From positions 34,949 to 98,948 of the forward strand of contig CAKRSV010000010.1 of assembly GCA_934401915.1 (NCBI GenBank): a stretch of DNA of 64,000 nt. The letters are read 5' to 3'. The notes beneath the pieces were generated by a model that saw nothing but the letters and a program-made list of their open reading frames with translations, did no database searches and was not told the origin of the DNA. The position numbers and the translations under genes are program-made. Shown here piece by piece: positions 43,398 to 54,704 of the stretch; the first letter of the stretch is position 1; each line of letters starts with the position of its first letter. This DNA comes from an uncultured Lachnospiraceae bacterium. Its GTDB lineage: Bacteria > Bacillota > Clostridia > Lachnospirales > Lachnospiraceae.

Positions 43398-44624
43398 ATG
43401 AAGAAGAAAGTGATTAGTGTATTGCTGACAGCAGCAATGACAGCTTCCATGCTTGCAGGATGCGGCTCCAGCAGCGATTCTGCAACCGATGCGGCAGCAA
43501 CCACAGAGGACGCTGCTACCGAGGAGACAACCGAAGCACCGGCTGAGGAAGCAGAGACAACCGAGGAGGAAACAACAGACGATGCTGCAGCAGAAGAGAC
43601 AGCATCCGAGGTTACCGTAGAGGGTAAGATCGCAATGATCACAGACTCCGGTGATATCACAGACGAGTCCTTTAACCAGATCACATGGGAAACCTGCCAG
43701 GCATATGGCGAGAAGAACAGCATCGACTGTGAGTACTACAAGCCTGCAGAGGATACAGATGAGGAGAGAATCAACTCCATCGAGCTTGCGATCGCTGACG
43801 GTGCAACCGTAATCGTAATGCCCGGTTATCTGTTCGGACCTGCTATCGCAGAAGAGCAGAGCGCATACCCGGAAGTATCTTTCATCGGTATCGATGTAGT
43901 TGACGGTGATATCGTAAACCTTGCAGGTGAGAGCGTAGGCGTTGGCGACAACGTATACATTTGTTCCTTCCAGGAGGAGCAGGCTGGTTACCTCGCAGGT
44001 TATGCAGCAGTAAAAGATGGTTACACAGATCTTGGATTCCTTGGCGGTATCGCAGTTCCGGCTGTTATCCGTTACGGTTTCGGTTATGTACAGGGTATCA
44101 ACGCAGCAGCAGAGGAAATGGGCGTTGATGTGAATGTGAAGTATTACTACGGCGGACAGTTCTACGGTGATGATGCGATCACAGCACGTATGGAAGGCTG
44201 GTATGCAGACGGTACACAGGTTGTATTCGCATGCGGCGGCGGTATCTGGACATCTGCACTCGATGCAGCAGAAGAGCATGACGGCAAGCTGATCGGTGTT
44301 GACGTTGACCAGCGTCCGATCATTGGCGATCGTTGCGTGACATCTGCTATGAAGGGACTTGCATCTGCAGTAACATCCGCACTGGATGCTTACTTCACAG
44401 GCAACTTCGCTTCCATCGGCGGAAAGTCTGAGCAGCTTGGCCTGACACAGGGCGACTACATCGGACTGCCTACAGATTCTTCTTCCTGGGGCTTCTCTAC
44501 ATTTACTGTAGATGAGTACAATACCGTTCTGGAAGGAATCAAGGATGGTTCTATCGCAGTTTCCAACGATATTGAAAATCAGCCTGAGGTTGGTTCTCAT
44601 GTAACCGTTGATTATATCCAGTAA
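43398..44624 (+). CDS. BMP-family nucleoside-binding lipoprotein
   Basis: 408 residues. Lipoprotein signal MKKKVISVLLTAAMTASMLAG with lipidated Cys22, then about 50 residues rich in Thr, Glu and Ala, a flexible stalk. The binding domain is of the basic membrane protein (BMP/PnrA) class (GKIAMITDSGDITDESFNQ; LGFLGGIAVPAVIRYGFGYVQG), which binds purine or other nucleosides. I start at 43398, after GGAGGAAAG. Codon use is that of a highly expressed gene. A terminator follows inside the operon, so it is made in excess over the membrane parts. Confidence 0.92.
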   Translation: MKKKVISVLLTAAMTASMLAGCGSSSDSATDAAATTEDAATEETTEAPAEEAETTEEETTDDAAAEETASEVTVEGKIAMITDSGDITDESFNQITWETCQAYGEKNSIDCEYYKPAEDTDEERINSIELAIADGATVIVMPGYLFGPAIAEEQSAYPEVSFIGIDVVDGDIVNLAGESVGVGDNVYICSFQEEQAGYLAGYAAVKDGYTDLGFLGGIAVPAVIRYGFGYVQGINAAAEEMGVDVNVKYYYGGQFYGDDAITARMEGWYADGTQVVFACGGGIWTSALDAAEEHDGKLIGVDVDQRPIIGDRCVTSAMKGLASAVTSALDAYFTGNFASIGGKSEQLGLTQGDYIGLPTDSSSWGFSTFTVDEYNTVLEGIKDGSIAVSNDIENQPEVGSHVTVDYIQ

Positions 44625-44642
44625 TCAGTAAAAAATTGCTCG

Positions 44643-44678
44643 AAAAGGAGAGAACATTTGCTTCTCTCCTTTTTTTTA
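44643..44678 (+). terminator. Terminator inside the nucleoside transporter operon
   Basis: AAGGAGAGAA (44645-44654) and TTCTCTCCTT (44662-44671) form a perfect stem with an eight-T run. It likely stops most transcripts after the binding-protein gene. Confidence 0.9.
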
Positions 44679-44752
44679 TCTGAAAAAAATGATATATTAG
44701 ATATATTCACAGGAGAATCAGTCTTCAAATACTAAAAAGGGGTTACAAATCT

Positions 44753-46294
<1,542 letters not shown>

Positions 46295-46319
46295 ATGAAA
46301 AAAGGAAAGGGAAAAGACT

Positions 46320-47438
46320 ATGAGTGAAAAAACAAAAAATACCCTTCTGTCCATCGTGGCATCTCTCATCTGTATTGTTTTAGGGCTTGCCGTGGGCTTT
46401 CTGGTTCTGACCTGCATCAACGCAGAGAACGCCGTGGACGGAATGTCAAGGATCATCAAGGGAGGTTTCCATCTGAAGCCGAAGGGGATCGGAAGTGAGA
46501 TCGCGCAGACCGCGCCGCTTATCATGACGGGACTTTCTGTGGCATTTGCCTTTAAGACCGGTCTGTTTAATATCGGGGCAGCCGGACAGTATACCGTCGG
46601 CGTATTCGGCGCACTGTACTTTGCGCTGATCCTGCATATGCCGTGGTATATCTGCCTTCTTGCGGCGCTTGTATGCGGCGCGCTGTGGGGAGCTGTACCG
46701 GGTGTGTTCAAGGCATATTTTAATGTAAATGAAGTTATTACCTCGATCATGTTTAACTGGATCGGACTGTATCTGGTCAATGAACTGATGTACAACCGGA
46801 TCACGGCAATGTATGACCAGAAAACGACCAGAACCTACAAGATCAGCTCAACGTCTCCGCAGTCATTGATCCCGGATATGGGGCTGAATGAGATCTTTAA
46901 GACGAACTCGACGACGATCGCCATTTTCCTTGCGATCGCGTTTGCGATCCTCGTGTTTGTCATCCTGAGCAAGACGACCTTCGGATATGAACTGAAGGCC
47001 TGCGGATTTAACAAGGATGCAGCGAAATATGCGGGCATCAACGAGAAGAGAAACATCGTTCTGTCCATGACCATTTCGGGCGCGCTTGCCGGGATCGGTG
47101 CAGGGCTGTATTTCCTTTCGGGCGCCTCCGAGTGGAACCCACAGGTGGCGACAGCGCTCCCTGCCGTGGGCTTTAACGGTATCCCGGTAGCGCTGCTTGC
47201 GCTGAGCAATCCGATCGGCGTGATCTTCGCGGCGCTGTTTGTAGCGCATATCTCCGTAGGCGGCTCGTACCTGCCGACGAAGTATTACCAGCCGGAGATC
47301 GCAGATCTGATCGTGGCGGTCATCATATATCTGTGTGCCTTTGTTATGCTTTTCAAGGGTGTGATCAGCGGCGCGCTTGAGAAAAAGAAAGCGAAGCGGC
47401 AGGCTGGGACAGCCGGAAGCGGAAAGGAGGCCAAATAA
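46320..47438 (+). CDS. Nucleoside ABC importer permease 1
   Basis: 372 residues, BPD_transp_2 family, eight to ten membrane helices (LLSIVASLICIVLGLAVGFLVL first). It has the FNIGAAGQYTVG motif near residue 78, typical of this permease class. Its last base overlaps the start of the next gene (TAATG). C-terminal tail is lysine-rich. Confidence 0.92.
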   Translation: MSEKTKNTLLSIVASLICIVLGLAVGFLVLTCINAENAVDGMSRIIKGGFHLKPKGIGSEIAQTAPLIMTGLSVAFAFKTGLFNIGAAGQYTVGVFGALYFALILHMPWYICLLAALVCGALWGAVPGVFKAYFNVNEVITSIMFNWIGLYLVNELMYNRITAMYDQKTTRTYKISSTSPQSLIPDMGLNEIFKTNSTTIAIFLAIAFAILVFVILSKTTFGYELKACGFNKDAAKYAGINEKRNIVLSMTISGALAGIGAGLYFLSGASEWNPQVATALPAVGFNGIPVALLALSNPIGVIFAALFVAHISVGGSYLPTKYYQPEIADLIVAVIIYLCAFVMLFKGVISGALEKKKAKRQAGTAGSGKEAK

Positions 47439-48376
47439 TGTTTCTTCTTATCAAATTTACGTTGCTCTATGCGGTGGTTTTAATGCTGGTTGCGCTGGGA
47501 GGCATGTTCTCTGAGCGAAGCGGCGTCATCAATATCGCGCTGGAAGGTATCATGGTCGTAGGCGGTCTGGCGGGCGTGTTTGTCCTGTCGCTGGGAGGCG
47601 AGAAGCTGCCTGCTCCGCTTCTGGTCATCTTGTCTATCCTGGCAAGTATGGCAGCCGGAATGATCTATTCGCTGCTGCTTGGCTTTTCAGCGATCACCCT
47701 CAAGGCAGATCAGACGATCGGTGGAACGGCTCTGAATATGCTTGCGACAGCGATCGCGATCGTCATCGTCAAGGCATTCAACAATGCGGCGGAGGCGGGA
47801 AACGGCGCGGCGTCAGCCAAGCTGACTTACAGCAATGCCGCGTTCATCTACAAGATCGGTCCGTTTACCATCAATATTTTTCTGATCATCGGGATCGTTT
47901 TGCTGATCGCAAGCTATGTGTTCCTCTTTAAGACGAAGTGGGGACTCAGACTGCGTGCCTGCGGGGAGCATCCCCAGGCTGCGGATTCCGTCGGGATCAA
48001 TGTGTATCAGTGGCGCTACATCGGCGTTGTGATCTCGGGTGCGCTCGGAGGAATCGGTGGATTTGCCTATATCGTGCCTTCCGTCACGACCTGGAACTTT
48101 GAGGTTGGCGTTGCAGGTGCAGGTTTCCTTGCGCTGGCAGTTATGATCTTTGGACAGTGGAAGCCGTTCAACATAGCGGCTGCGGCAGTCTTCTTTGCCA
48201 TATTCCGTTCGCTTGCGAACATTGCGGATTCCACGGTGTTGTCAAGCCTTGGGCTTTCGAAGAATATTTACAGCATGATGCCCTTTATCGCATCAATGAT
48301 CATCCTTGCCTTTACCTCGAAGAATTCCAAAGCGCCTAAGGCAGAGGGAATTCCTTACGACAAAGGAGCACGTTGA
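47438..48376 (+). CDS. Nucleoside ABC importer permease 2
   Basis: 312 residues, BPD_transp_2 family. GGMFSERSGVINIALEGIMVVGG near the N-terminus is the signature of the second permease of BMP-type nucleoside importers. The protein is about nine helices, ending in a soluble tail. AAAGGAGG lies before the ATG within the previous gene. Confidence 0.92.
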   Translation: MFLLIKFTLLYAVVLMLVALGGMFSERSGVINIALEGIMVVGGLAGVFVLSLGGEKLPAPLLVILSILASMAAGMIYSLLLGFSAITLKADQTIGGTALNMLATAIAIVIVKAFNNAAEAGNGAASAKLTYSNAAFIYKIGPFTINIFLIIGIVLLIASYVFLFKTKWGLRLRACGEHPQAADSVGINVYQWRYIGVVISGALGGIGGFAYIVPSVTTWNFEVGVAGAGFLALAVMIFGQWKPFNIAAAAVFFAIFRSLANIADSTVLSSLGLSKNIYSMMPFIASMIILAFTSKNSKAPKAEGIPYDKGAR

Positions 48377-48448
48377 TGCCCTGGAGCATACAAAGCGGAG
48401 CAGAGCGGCCATGCGGATCGCCCTGTGCCGGGAAATGAGGAAAGAGGA

Positions 48449-49066
48449 ATGGATACCATACTGATTGGAATTGCAGGGGGAACCGGAAACGGAAAGACAA
48501 CGCTTGCGGACAAGCTGGTAGACAGCTTTGGCTCGCAGGAGGTTACGGTCATCCGGCAGGATAATTATTACAAACGACACGACGATATGGATTATGAGCA
48601 GCGCGCAAAGCTCAATTACGATCATCCGGATGCGTTTGACTCGGATCTGTTCTATGAGCATATCGTTGCGCTGAAACAGGGAAAACCGGTCGAGATCCCG
48701 GTGTACGACTACACGATACACAACCGGTCCGAGGAGACGATCCTGATCAATCCGACGCCGGTGATCGTGCTGGAAGGCATTATGCTGTTTGTGGAGAAGG
48801 TGCTGTGCGATCTGATGGACATCAAGGTGTTTGTCGATACCGATGCGGACGTCCGGATTCTACGGCGGATCGTGCGGGATGTTAAGGAGCGGGGAAGGTC
48901 GCTTGAGAGCGTCATCGGCCAGTATCTCACGACCGTGAAGCCGATGCACGAACAGTTCGTGGAGCCGAGCAAGAGACGCGCAGATATCATCGTTCCGGAG
49001 GGTGGAGAAAACCAGGTCGCGCTGGAGATGCTGATCGAGCGTGTGAACAAACATTTAAAGGCGTAG
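48449..49066 (+). CDS. udk: Uridine kinase
   Basis: 205 residues, NMP-kinase fold. P-loop GIAGGTGNGKTTLADKL, then RQDNYYKRHDDM, NYDHPDAFD and VLEGIMLF. It phosphorylates uridine (and cytidine) to the monophosphate, trapping nucleosides that the upstream importer brings in. I start at ATG 48449, with GAGG 8 bases upstream; GTG 48425 is in frame but unlikely. Adjacent to the transporter, probably co-transcribed. Confidence 0.9.
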   Translation: MDTILIGIAGGTGNGKTTLADKLVDSFGSQEVTVIRQDNYYKRHDDMDYEQRAKLNYDHPDAFDSDLFYEHIVALKQGKPVEIPVYDYTIHNRSEETILINPTPVIVLEGIMLFVEKVLCDLMDIKVFVDTDADVRILRRIVRDVKERGRSLESVIGQYLTTVKPMHEQFVEPSKRRADIIVPEGGENQVALEMLIERVNKHLKA

Positions 49067-49085
49067 AAAGAATGGAAAAATGGGA

Positions 49086-49113
49086 TTGTCAAATAAAAAT
49101 CCCGTGATATAAT
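49086..49113 (+). promoter_or_regulatory. Promoter of the thrS T-box transcript
   Basis: TTGTCA (49086-49091), 16-bp spacer, TATAAT (49108-49113), about 290 bases before thrS. Confidence 0.75.
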
Positions 49114-49124
49114 GTGTGTAGAAT

Positions 49125-49354
49125 AGAAAAGCGATGAAGGAAAAAAGTAGTGTGACGGATTCATCCAGAGAGGGCGGCGTATGCTGAAAGGCGCCTATGA
49201 TGAAATCATATGAAAACCATTCCGGAGCTGTGCGTGCAAGGACAGAATGTCTGAAACGTCACCGTGTAGCTGCGTTATCGGCAAAGAGTAAAAAGTAAGG
49301 TGGAACCGTGTGCAGGCACCCTTAGGTATCGTAGATACTTATGGGTGCTTTTTT
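49125..49354 (+). ncRNA. T-box riboswitch, threonine specific
   Basis: Leader RNA that reads uncharged tRNA. Stem I features CAGAGAGGGCGG and GCTGAAAGGC are present. The likely specifier is ACC (49216-49218, in GAAAACCATT), a threonine codon. The T-box sequence AAGGTGGAACCGTG is at about 49299-49312. The terminator GCACCC...GGGTGC (49316-49348) with six T ends the leader. Uncharged tRNA-Thr would stabilise the antiterminator and allow thrS transcription. Confidence 0.9.
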
Positions 49355-49398
49355 GATGCGCACTCGGGATTTTCAGAGAAAACGAGGAGGAGAAAAAG

Positions 49399-51156
49399 AT
49401 GGTAAATTTCAAAGAGGATGAGGCGCTTAAGACACTCAATCATTCCTGTGCGCACTTGATGGCGCAGGCGATCAAGCATTTGTATCCGCAGGCAAAATTC
49501 TGGGTAGGACCGGTGGTCGCAGAGGGCTTCTACTATGATGTGGATCTGGGGGACGATGTGATCCGGGATGAGGATATTCCGGTGATCGAGAAGGAAATGA
49601 AGAAGATCGCAAAGACCGGCAAGAAGATCATCCGGAAGGAGATCAGCAAGGAGGAGGCGCAGGAGCTTTTCAAGGAGGATGAGTATAAGCTGGACCTGAT
49701 CGCAGATCTGGAGGACGGAACCATCTCCTGTTATGAGCAGGGAGACTTTACAGACCTCTGCCGGGGACCGCATGTAGATAACGTCAAGCTGTGCCGCAAC
49801 TTTAAACTGCTCAGACATTCCGGCGCGTACTGGAAGGGCGACAGCAATAACAAGGTATTGCAGAGAATTTACGGCGTGTGCTTCCCGACGCCGGAGGAGC
49901 TTGAGGACCACCTGCGTCTGCTGGAGGAGGCAAAGGAGAGAGATCACCGGAAGATCGGCAAGGATATGAATCTTTTCATGGTAGACGATCTGGTAGGAAG
50001 AGGTCTGCCGATGTTTCTGCCGAAGGGATACACCATCTGGCAGGAGCTTGAGAACTATATCAAGGCAAAAGAGAGAAAGCTCGGCTATCTGCACGTGATG
50101 ACGCCCTGTGTCGGAACAGTAAATCTGTACAAGACGTCCGGACACTGGGATCACTATAAAGAGAATATGTTCCCGGCAATGGAGATGGAAGGAGAGTCCT
50201 TCGTCCTTCGTCCGATGAACTGCCCGCACCACATGATGATCTATGCAAACCGGATGCACTCCTACAAGGATCTTCCGATCCGTATCGGCGAGATCGCACA
50301 CGATTTCCGTTTTGAGTCAAGCGGAACGCTGAAAGGAATCGAGAGAGGAAGACACTTCTGCCAGAACGATGCGCACCTTTTCGTGACGCCGGAGCAGATC
50401 AAGGATGAATTTACCAAGGTGGTAGATCTGATCTTCAGCACCTACAAGGATTTCGGAATCACAGATTATCGCTGTGTGCTGTCCCTCAGGGATCCGGAGA
50501 ACAAGACGAAGTATCACGATGACGATGAGATGTGGAACAAGGCGGAGAACGCGCTCCGGGAGGTAATGAACGAGATCGGAATCCCTTACACGGAGGAGAT
50601 CGGAGAGGCGGCCTTCTATGGACCTAAGCTGGATGTCAACGTAAAGCCTGCGGTGGGAAATGAATATACGCTTTCCACCTGCCAGCTTGACTTCTGCCTG
50701 CCGGCAAAATTTGAACTGACATACATCGACCGGGATGGAGAAAAGAAAACGCCGGTAGTCCTGCACCGGGCGATCCTGGGATCCTTAGACCGGTTCATGG
50801 CATATATCCTCGAGGAGACAAAGGGAAATCTGCCGACCTGGCTTGCACCCGTGCAGGTGAAGGTGCTGCCGGTCAAGAACGACAACGAAGAACTGATGGA
50901 TTATGTACATCAGATCTGCGACAAGCTGGACGACGCCGGAGTCCGTGTGGAACTGGATGACCGCGCCGAGAAGCTGGGATACCGGATGAGAGAAGGACAG
51001 GTGCAGAAAGTTCCGTACCTTCTCGTGATCGGATTGCAGGAGATGGAAAACCAGACGGTTGCCTACAGACTTCACGGTGAGGCGGAGACGACGAAGGTTG
51101 CCCTGGATGATTTTGTGCAGAAGATCGAGGATGAGATCCGGAATAAGCGGAGATAA
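49399..51156 (+). CDS. thrS: Threonyl-tRNA synthetase without TGS domain
   Basis: 585 residues against about 640. It starts directly in the editing domain (HSCAHLMAQAIKHLYP supplies HxxxH; DLCRGPH supplies Cys and His), so the N-terminal TGS domain is lacking. The class II catalytic core has GLPMFLPKG (motif 1 region), FRFESSGTLKGIERGRHFCQNDAH (motif 2 region) and HRAILGSLDRFMAYILEE (motif 3). The C-terminal anticodon-binding domain follows. Both activation and proofreading should function. GAGGAGG precedes the ATG and the T-box controls it. Confidence 0.95.
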   Translation: MVNFKEDEALKTLNHSCAHLMAQAIKHLYPQAKFWVGPVVAEGFYYDVDLGDDVIRDEDIPVIEKEMKKIAKTGKKIIRKEISKEEAQELFKEDEYKLDLIADLEDGTISCYEQGDFTDLCRGPHVDNVKLCRNFKLLRHSGAYWKGDSNNKVLQRIYGVCFPTPEELEDHLRLLEEAKERDHRKIGKDMNLFMVDDLVGRGLPMFLPKGYTIWQELENYIKAKERKLGYLHVMTPCVGTVNLYKTSGHWDHYKENMFPAMEMEGESFVLRPMNCPHHMMIYANRMHSYKDLPIRIGEIAHDFRFESSGTLKGIERGRHFCQNDAHLFVTPEQIKDEFTKVVDLIFSTYKDFGITDYRCVLSLRDPENKTKYHDDDEMWNKAENALREVMNEIGIPYTEEIGEAAFYGPKLDVNVKPAVGNEYTLSTCQLDFCLPAKFELTYIDRDGEKKTPVVLHRAILGSLDRFMAYILEETKGNLPTWLAPVQVKVLPVKNDNEELMDYVHQICDKLDDAGVRVELDDRAEKLGYRMREGQVQKVPYLLVIGLQEMENQTVAYRLHGEAETTKVALDDFVQKIEDEIRNKRR

Positions 51157-51288
51157 GAGAGCAGCGCATAAATGGACTGCCACTTTGCGATAGTTGGGCA
51201 CGGGAGACTGTATGCCTGCTGCAACCGGCATGGACTGGTGCAGAAAAAAATATAAAGCAGTCTTGACAAATAAAACACGGGAAAGCGA

Positions 51289-51338
51289 AATAACACTGCC
51301 ATTAAATAACGACGTTATCTAATGGCAGTGTTATTTTT
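51289..51338. promoter_or_regulatory. 47-bp palindrome between thrS and the truncated tetR
   Basis: AATAACACTGCCATTA (51289-51304) and TAATGGCAGTGTTATT (51320-51335) are perfect 16-bp arms, followed by TTT. Within the loop, ATAACG-A-CGTTAT (51306-51318) is a second perfect dyad. The outer stem can end thrS transcription; the inner dyad, downstream of TTGACA (51263-51268), looks like the operator of the tetR gene that follows. Confidence 0.7.
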
Positions 51339-51352
51339 GAAGAGAAAAAACA

Positions 51353-51667
51353 ATGAGACCGATCAATGAAAAATTAGCAGCGGATATTCTGGAGGTTGGA
51401 AAGCAGGAATTTCTGGAGAAGGGGTTTCTGGGAGCGTCCATGCGAAATATCGCGTCCAGACTGTCTGTGACGACGGGAGCGCTCTACCGGTATTATACGG
51501 ATAAGGAGTCCATATTTGACGCGCTGGTAAAGGAAGCTGCCGAAACACTGGAACAGAAATACCGCGAAATGCAGCAGCAGTTTGCCATGCAGCCCGTGCA
51601 GGAGCAGGTGCAGGAATTGCCCGAGGTGTCGGAAGAAGGGCACGACTGGATGATCGAATATATCTAA
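51353..51667 (+). pseudogene. TetR-family regulator, cut after the DNA-binding half
   Basis: 104 residues. A complete TetR helix-turn-helix (NIASRLSVTTGALYRYYTDKESIFDALV) is followed by about 55 residues ending GHDWMIEYI and a stop. TetR proteins have about 190-210 residues; in the relative at 1559 the equivalent point is GEFFVNYVYDHFG. The sequence beyond the stop is AT-rich and unrelated, so the gene was probably split when foreign DNA joined here. Confidence 0.7.
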
Positions 51668-51803
51668 GGTAATTTAATATAGATGATAGGTAACGCTCTG
51701 GCTTTTGATGGTTGGGGCGTTATATTGCTATAGAAAAAACGAAAATAAGATTGTATAATATATTTTGGAAAAATTTTGCCTTGAAAAGGATGTGAATAGA
51801 TAA

Positions 51804-52703
51804 ATGAAAACTTTTTATTTGATTGATTTTGAAAATGTTCATAATGATGGCATTGCGAATATTGAAAGTATGACAAAGGAAGAACATGTGCATATTTTCT
51901 CAACACAGAACGCAACAAATATAAGACAGGACATTTTTTGGTTAAATGGAGATATCAAATCTCATTTAGTTCCAGTGCGAAAGCAGTCATTGGATATGCA
52001 TCTGGTTTCTTACCTAGGCCATTTGTTGGGAGTGTATGGTAAGGAATGTAGTTATGTGATTATCAGTAAGGATAAGGATTACGATAACATAGTTAAGTTT
52101 TGGAAAGAGGAAGGCTATCCTAATATTTCACGAAAAGAGAAGTTGCCGGGAACTGCTTCTACTCAGAGGCAAAAAACACAGACAGTATCTCAAACAAAAA
52201 GTAATGTGCAGACTGTGAATAGTAAAATTAGTGCAGGTATGGCATATGAATTTGAAGGTGATGATAGAAGTGAATTAAACCTGTTTATGCAGCATGGACT
52301 TATGGCTATAGGATATGATAGAAATTCGGCAAATAGAATCTGCAAGTTTGTTATTGCTCATTGTAATGATGAAAGAATGCTAAATGGAATTTACAATGAC
52401 ATCAAGAACTCCTTTAATAACTATTCCGAAGTATATGAGGATGTTAAGTCTATTCTTGAGAAATTTGTGCAATCAAAGAGTAAAGTCGCAAAAAGAGAAT
52501 CGCAGGTTCGTTCTTTCTTTGGTCAGCACTTTAAGAAGAAAATATATGTGGATTGCAAAGAGGAAATCATTCAGATTATTTTAAAGTCAGAAACTAAACA
52601 GCAAGTGAATAATGGATTGTTAAAATTGTATTCAGATGGAACAGTGGTTTCACACATTTATAAGACAATACAACCATTGATTAGTGAGTTACCAGGTAAG
52701 TAG
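51804..52703 (+). CDS. PIN-like domain protein
   Basis: 299 residues, AT-rich. FYLIDFENVHNDGI opens a PIN/NYN-type fold with the first metal-binding Asp8; KQSLDMHLVSYLGHLLG and SYVIISKDKDYDNIV supply further acidic residues. A Gln/Ser/Thr-rich linker (about 120-145) joins it to a C-terminal helical domain of unknown role. PIN-like proteins are usually RNases; here the target is unknown. It is the first gene of the low-GC accessory region and may be a defence or RNA-decay gene. Preceded by AAAAGGATGTG. Confidence 0.7.
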   Translation: MKTFYLIDFENVHNDGIANIESMTKEEHVHIFSTQNATNIRQDIFWLNGDIKSHLVPVRKQSLDMHLVSYLGHLLGVYGKECSYVIISKDKDYDNIVKFWKEEGYPNISRKEKLPGTASTQRQKTQTVSQTKSNVQTVNSKISAGMAYEFEGDDRSELNLFMQHGLMAIGYDRNSANRICKFVIAHCNDERMLNGIYNDIKNSFNNYSEVYEDVKSILEKFVQSKSKVAKRESQVRSFFGQHFKKKIYVDCKEEIIQIILKSETKQQVNNGLLKLYSDGTVVSHIYKTIQPLISELPGK

Positions 52704-52826
52704 TAAAAATCCTTAGTAGTAAGGAATTTCGTTTTACTACTAATTTTACTACTAACAGGTAGTAACGACTTGCAGGGTTCTGCTCTGATTTGCCACAATC
52801 TGTAATTTCAGAGCAAACTACAAAAT

Positions 52827-52921
52827 CCCCGGAATCCTTGCAAAACAGGGCATTCCGGGGCAAAACAAGGAGAAACAAAACAATGATAAAAGTACTTTTC
52901 ATCTGCCACGGCACTCCATAA
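52827..52921 (+). pseudogene. 5' end of a low-molecular-weight protein tyrosine phosphatase gene (copy 1)
   Basis: ATG at 52883 reads MIKVLFICHGTP then stop. MIKVLFICHG is the start of LMW-PTP enzymes, just before their catalytic Cys-Arg-Ser loop. AAGGAG precedes it. Upstream, CCCCGGAAT (52827-52835) pairs with ATTCCGGGG (52852-52860) around CCTTGCAAAAC. Copy 2 at 63327 shares these features. Confidence 0.75.
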
Positions 52922-53311
52922 GAAAATGGGAAATTGCGTGTAAAATAGAACTTTTGAACATTTTGTAATTAAGTATTTACCTATGATTTACTTATTTACA
53001 TTTTGTACATAAGTATGAGAAAATATCGGTCAAAAAGATTAGGACATTCAATAAAATGAGTGTCTTTTTTATGTTCTACATTGTCACTAATAGCAAGTAA
53101 TTATCTTTGGCTACTCCCCCTAATGACACCCCATTTCCCCAGCGTTAAGGTATTTAGGTAATTGCGAAACAAGTTCGCAATCTTGATTAAAAACAAGGAT
53201 AGAATCCTGCATTGCAGGATTCTTGGAATGGAAGGTGGCGGTCATTAATTTGTGGCATGGTAAAAAGGCTTCATAGTTAGTACGAAGCAGAAAATTTATA
53301 GGATCTTAATT
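52922..53311. other. Intergenic stretch with two short palindromes
   Basis: No gene. ATTGCGAA-ACAAG-TTCGCAAT (53161-53181) and GAATCCTGCA-T-TGCAGGATTC (53202-53222) are perfect inverted repeats. A small GCTTC/GAAGC stem near 53270 may end the minus-strand transposase region or mark the element end. Confidence 0.5.
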
Positions 53312-54664
53312 TTAAGCAATGAAAGGCTTAAGACTTCGAATGTATTGATGTTGATGAATTTTATCAGCAACCATTACTGTAACAAGTTGAGCAATACCAG
53401 CTAAAAGCAAATCGGCATGAATCGTTTTTTCATTCCGGGTTTTGCGGTTAGCTACGCAAAAACTGTCTTTAAAGTGGTTGATAGATTTTTCAACGTTTAC
53501 ACGGATTTTATATGTTTCTTCCCATTCTGCCGAACCCCGTTCCACTCCGGGATAGGCACGAAGATTCTTTTCGGGATAAACGTAAATCATCCTCCCACAG
53601 GAAGATGTTGTGCAGGGATTATCACAATGGCATACACGGCGTTTTGTTTTATCTGCTTTATTGTATTCCCATTTCATTTTCGGGCAGACAAATTTCATCG
53701 TAGGGATTTTGCTTTTTAAGTGTGATTTACTGCCTTCCCTTTTCATAGGAAGTGAAGGATCATGAGGACAACAGGGAACACCATTTTCGTTGATGGTATA
53801 ACTGTTATCCTTCATAGAAAGTTTTACGCGGAGAGGAATAAATGCTTTTTCAAATCCAATTTCACTGAAAAGAGATTTGTAGATTTCAATCGTGTCAAAA
53901 GCAGCATCACCAAGAAAAGTCACAGGGGCGATAAGCGGATGCTTCTGAAAGAAATCAAACAGGACAGGAAGCAGGGCTTTTGAATCGGCAAGAGATTTAT
54001 CCTCATCAGGAGAGTCAGATTTCTTTTCCACAACGATATCCGGGTGAGCCTTTAGGAACTCTTTGTTATAGAAAGTGATATCACGGACAATGCCAAGCCC
54101 ATTGGTTACAATGCCGAACTTATAGGCATAACAGAAATGTCCATTGATATACATCTGCTGGATTGCCTGATTCGAAGCAGCATGCGCAGGCATGGAACCA
54201 TAAGCAGCCTTATAAGGATCATAGCTTTTATCAAGGCTGTTTGCCTTTGCAAAAGCCTTTAACTGTTTGATAATACGGTTTGCGTATTTTGGATTATTTT
54301 CAGTCACCCAGGCTTCCATGCCAGAGGTATCGAAGATGGTCATAGCCGCCAGATGAGGGTCAAGTTTTTGGCATATCGGTTCGGTCATATCAACCATGTG
54401 ATCGAACATGGATTGTAAGTCCATCAGGAAATCCTGTTTAAAACGGGTAAATTTTGAGGCATCAGGAACAACATCAAAGCCACAGAAATCACGTAATTCC
54501 TGAGAGTATTTCAAGAAAACAATCAGGAGCATATCAGTCGGGATTGAGAATATACGCTGAATCAGAAAAGCCTTAAGCATTGGATAAAGCTGGTGCTTTC
54601 GAGGTCTTCCGGTTGAAGCGTGAAAATGAGTAACAAAAGAAACAGGAACAATTTCATCAGTCAT
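53312..54664 (-). pseudogene. IS1182-type transposase, probably 5'-truncated
   Basis: 450 residues from ATG 54664 (MTDEIVPVSFVTHFHASTGRPRKHQLYPMLKAFLIQRIF). It includes a DDE-type core (IFDTSGMEAWV with the first Asp; TFLGDAAFDTIEIY with the second) and a C-terminal VNVEKSINHFKDSFCVANRKTRNEKTIHADLLLAG with the glutamate. Related IS1182 transposases usually have about 50-100 more residues before this point. At 54664 the sequence runs directly into IS66 coding DNA, so the 5' end and the left repeat appear lost. The frame itself is intact. Confidence 0.75.
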
Positions 54665-54704
54665 TACCGATAATGGTTTTGCACAGGAGCCTTCAGCAGA
54701 GGAA

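Noticed and set aside
43341..44600. 419-codon minus-strand frame, cysteine-rich
   Set aside because: Antisense to the BMP lipoprotein gene and a product of its codon bias; no start signals or family.
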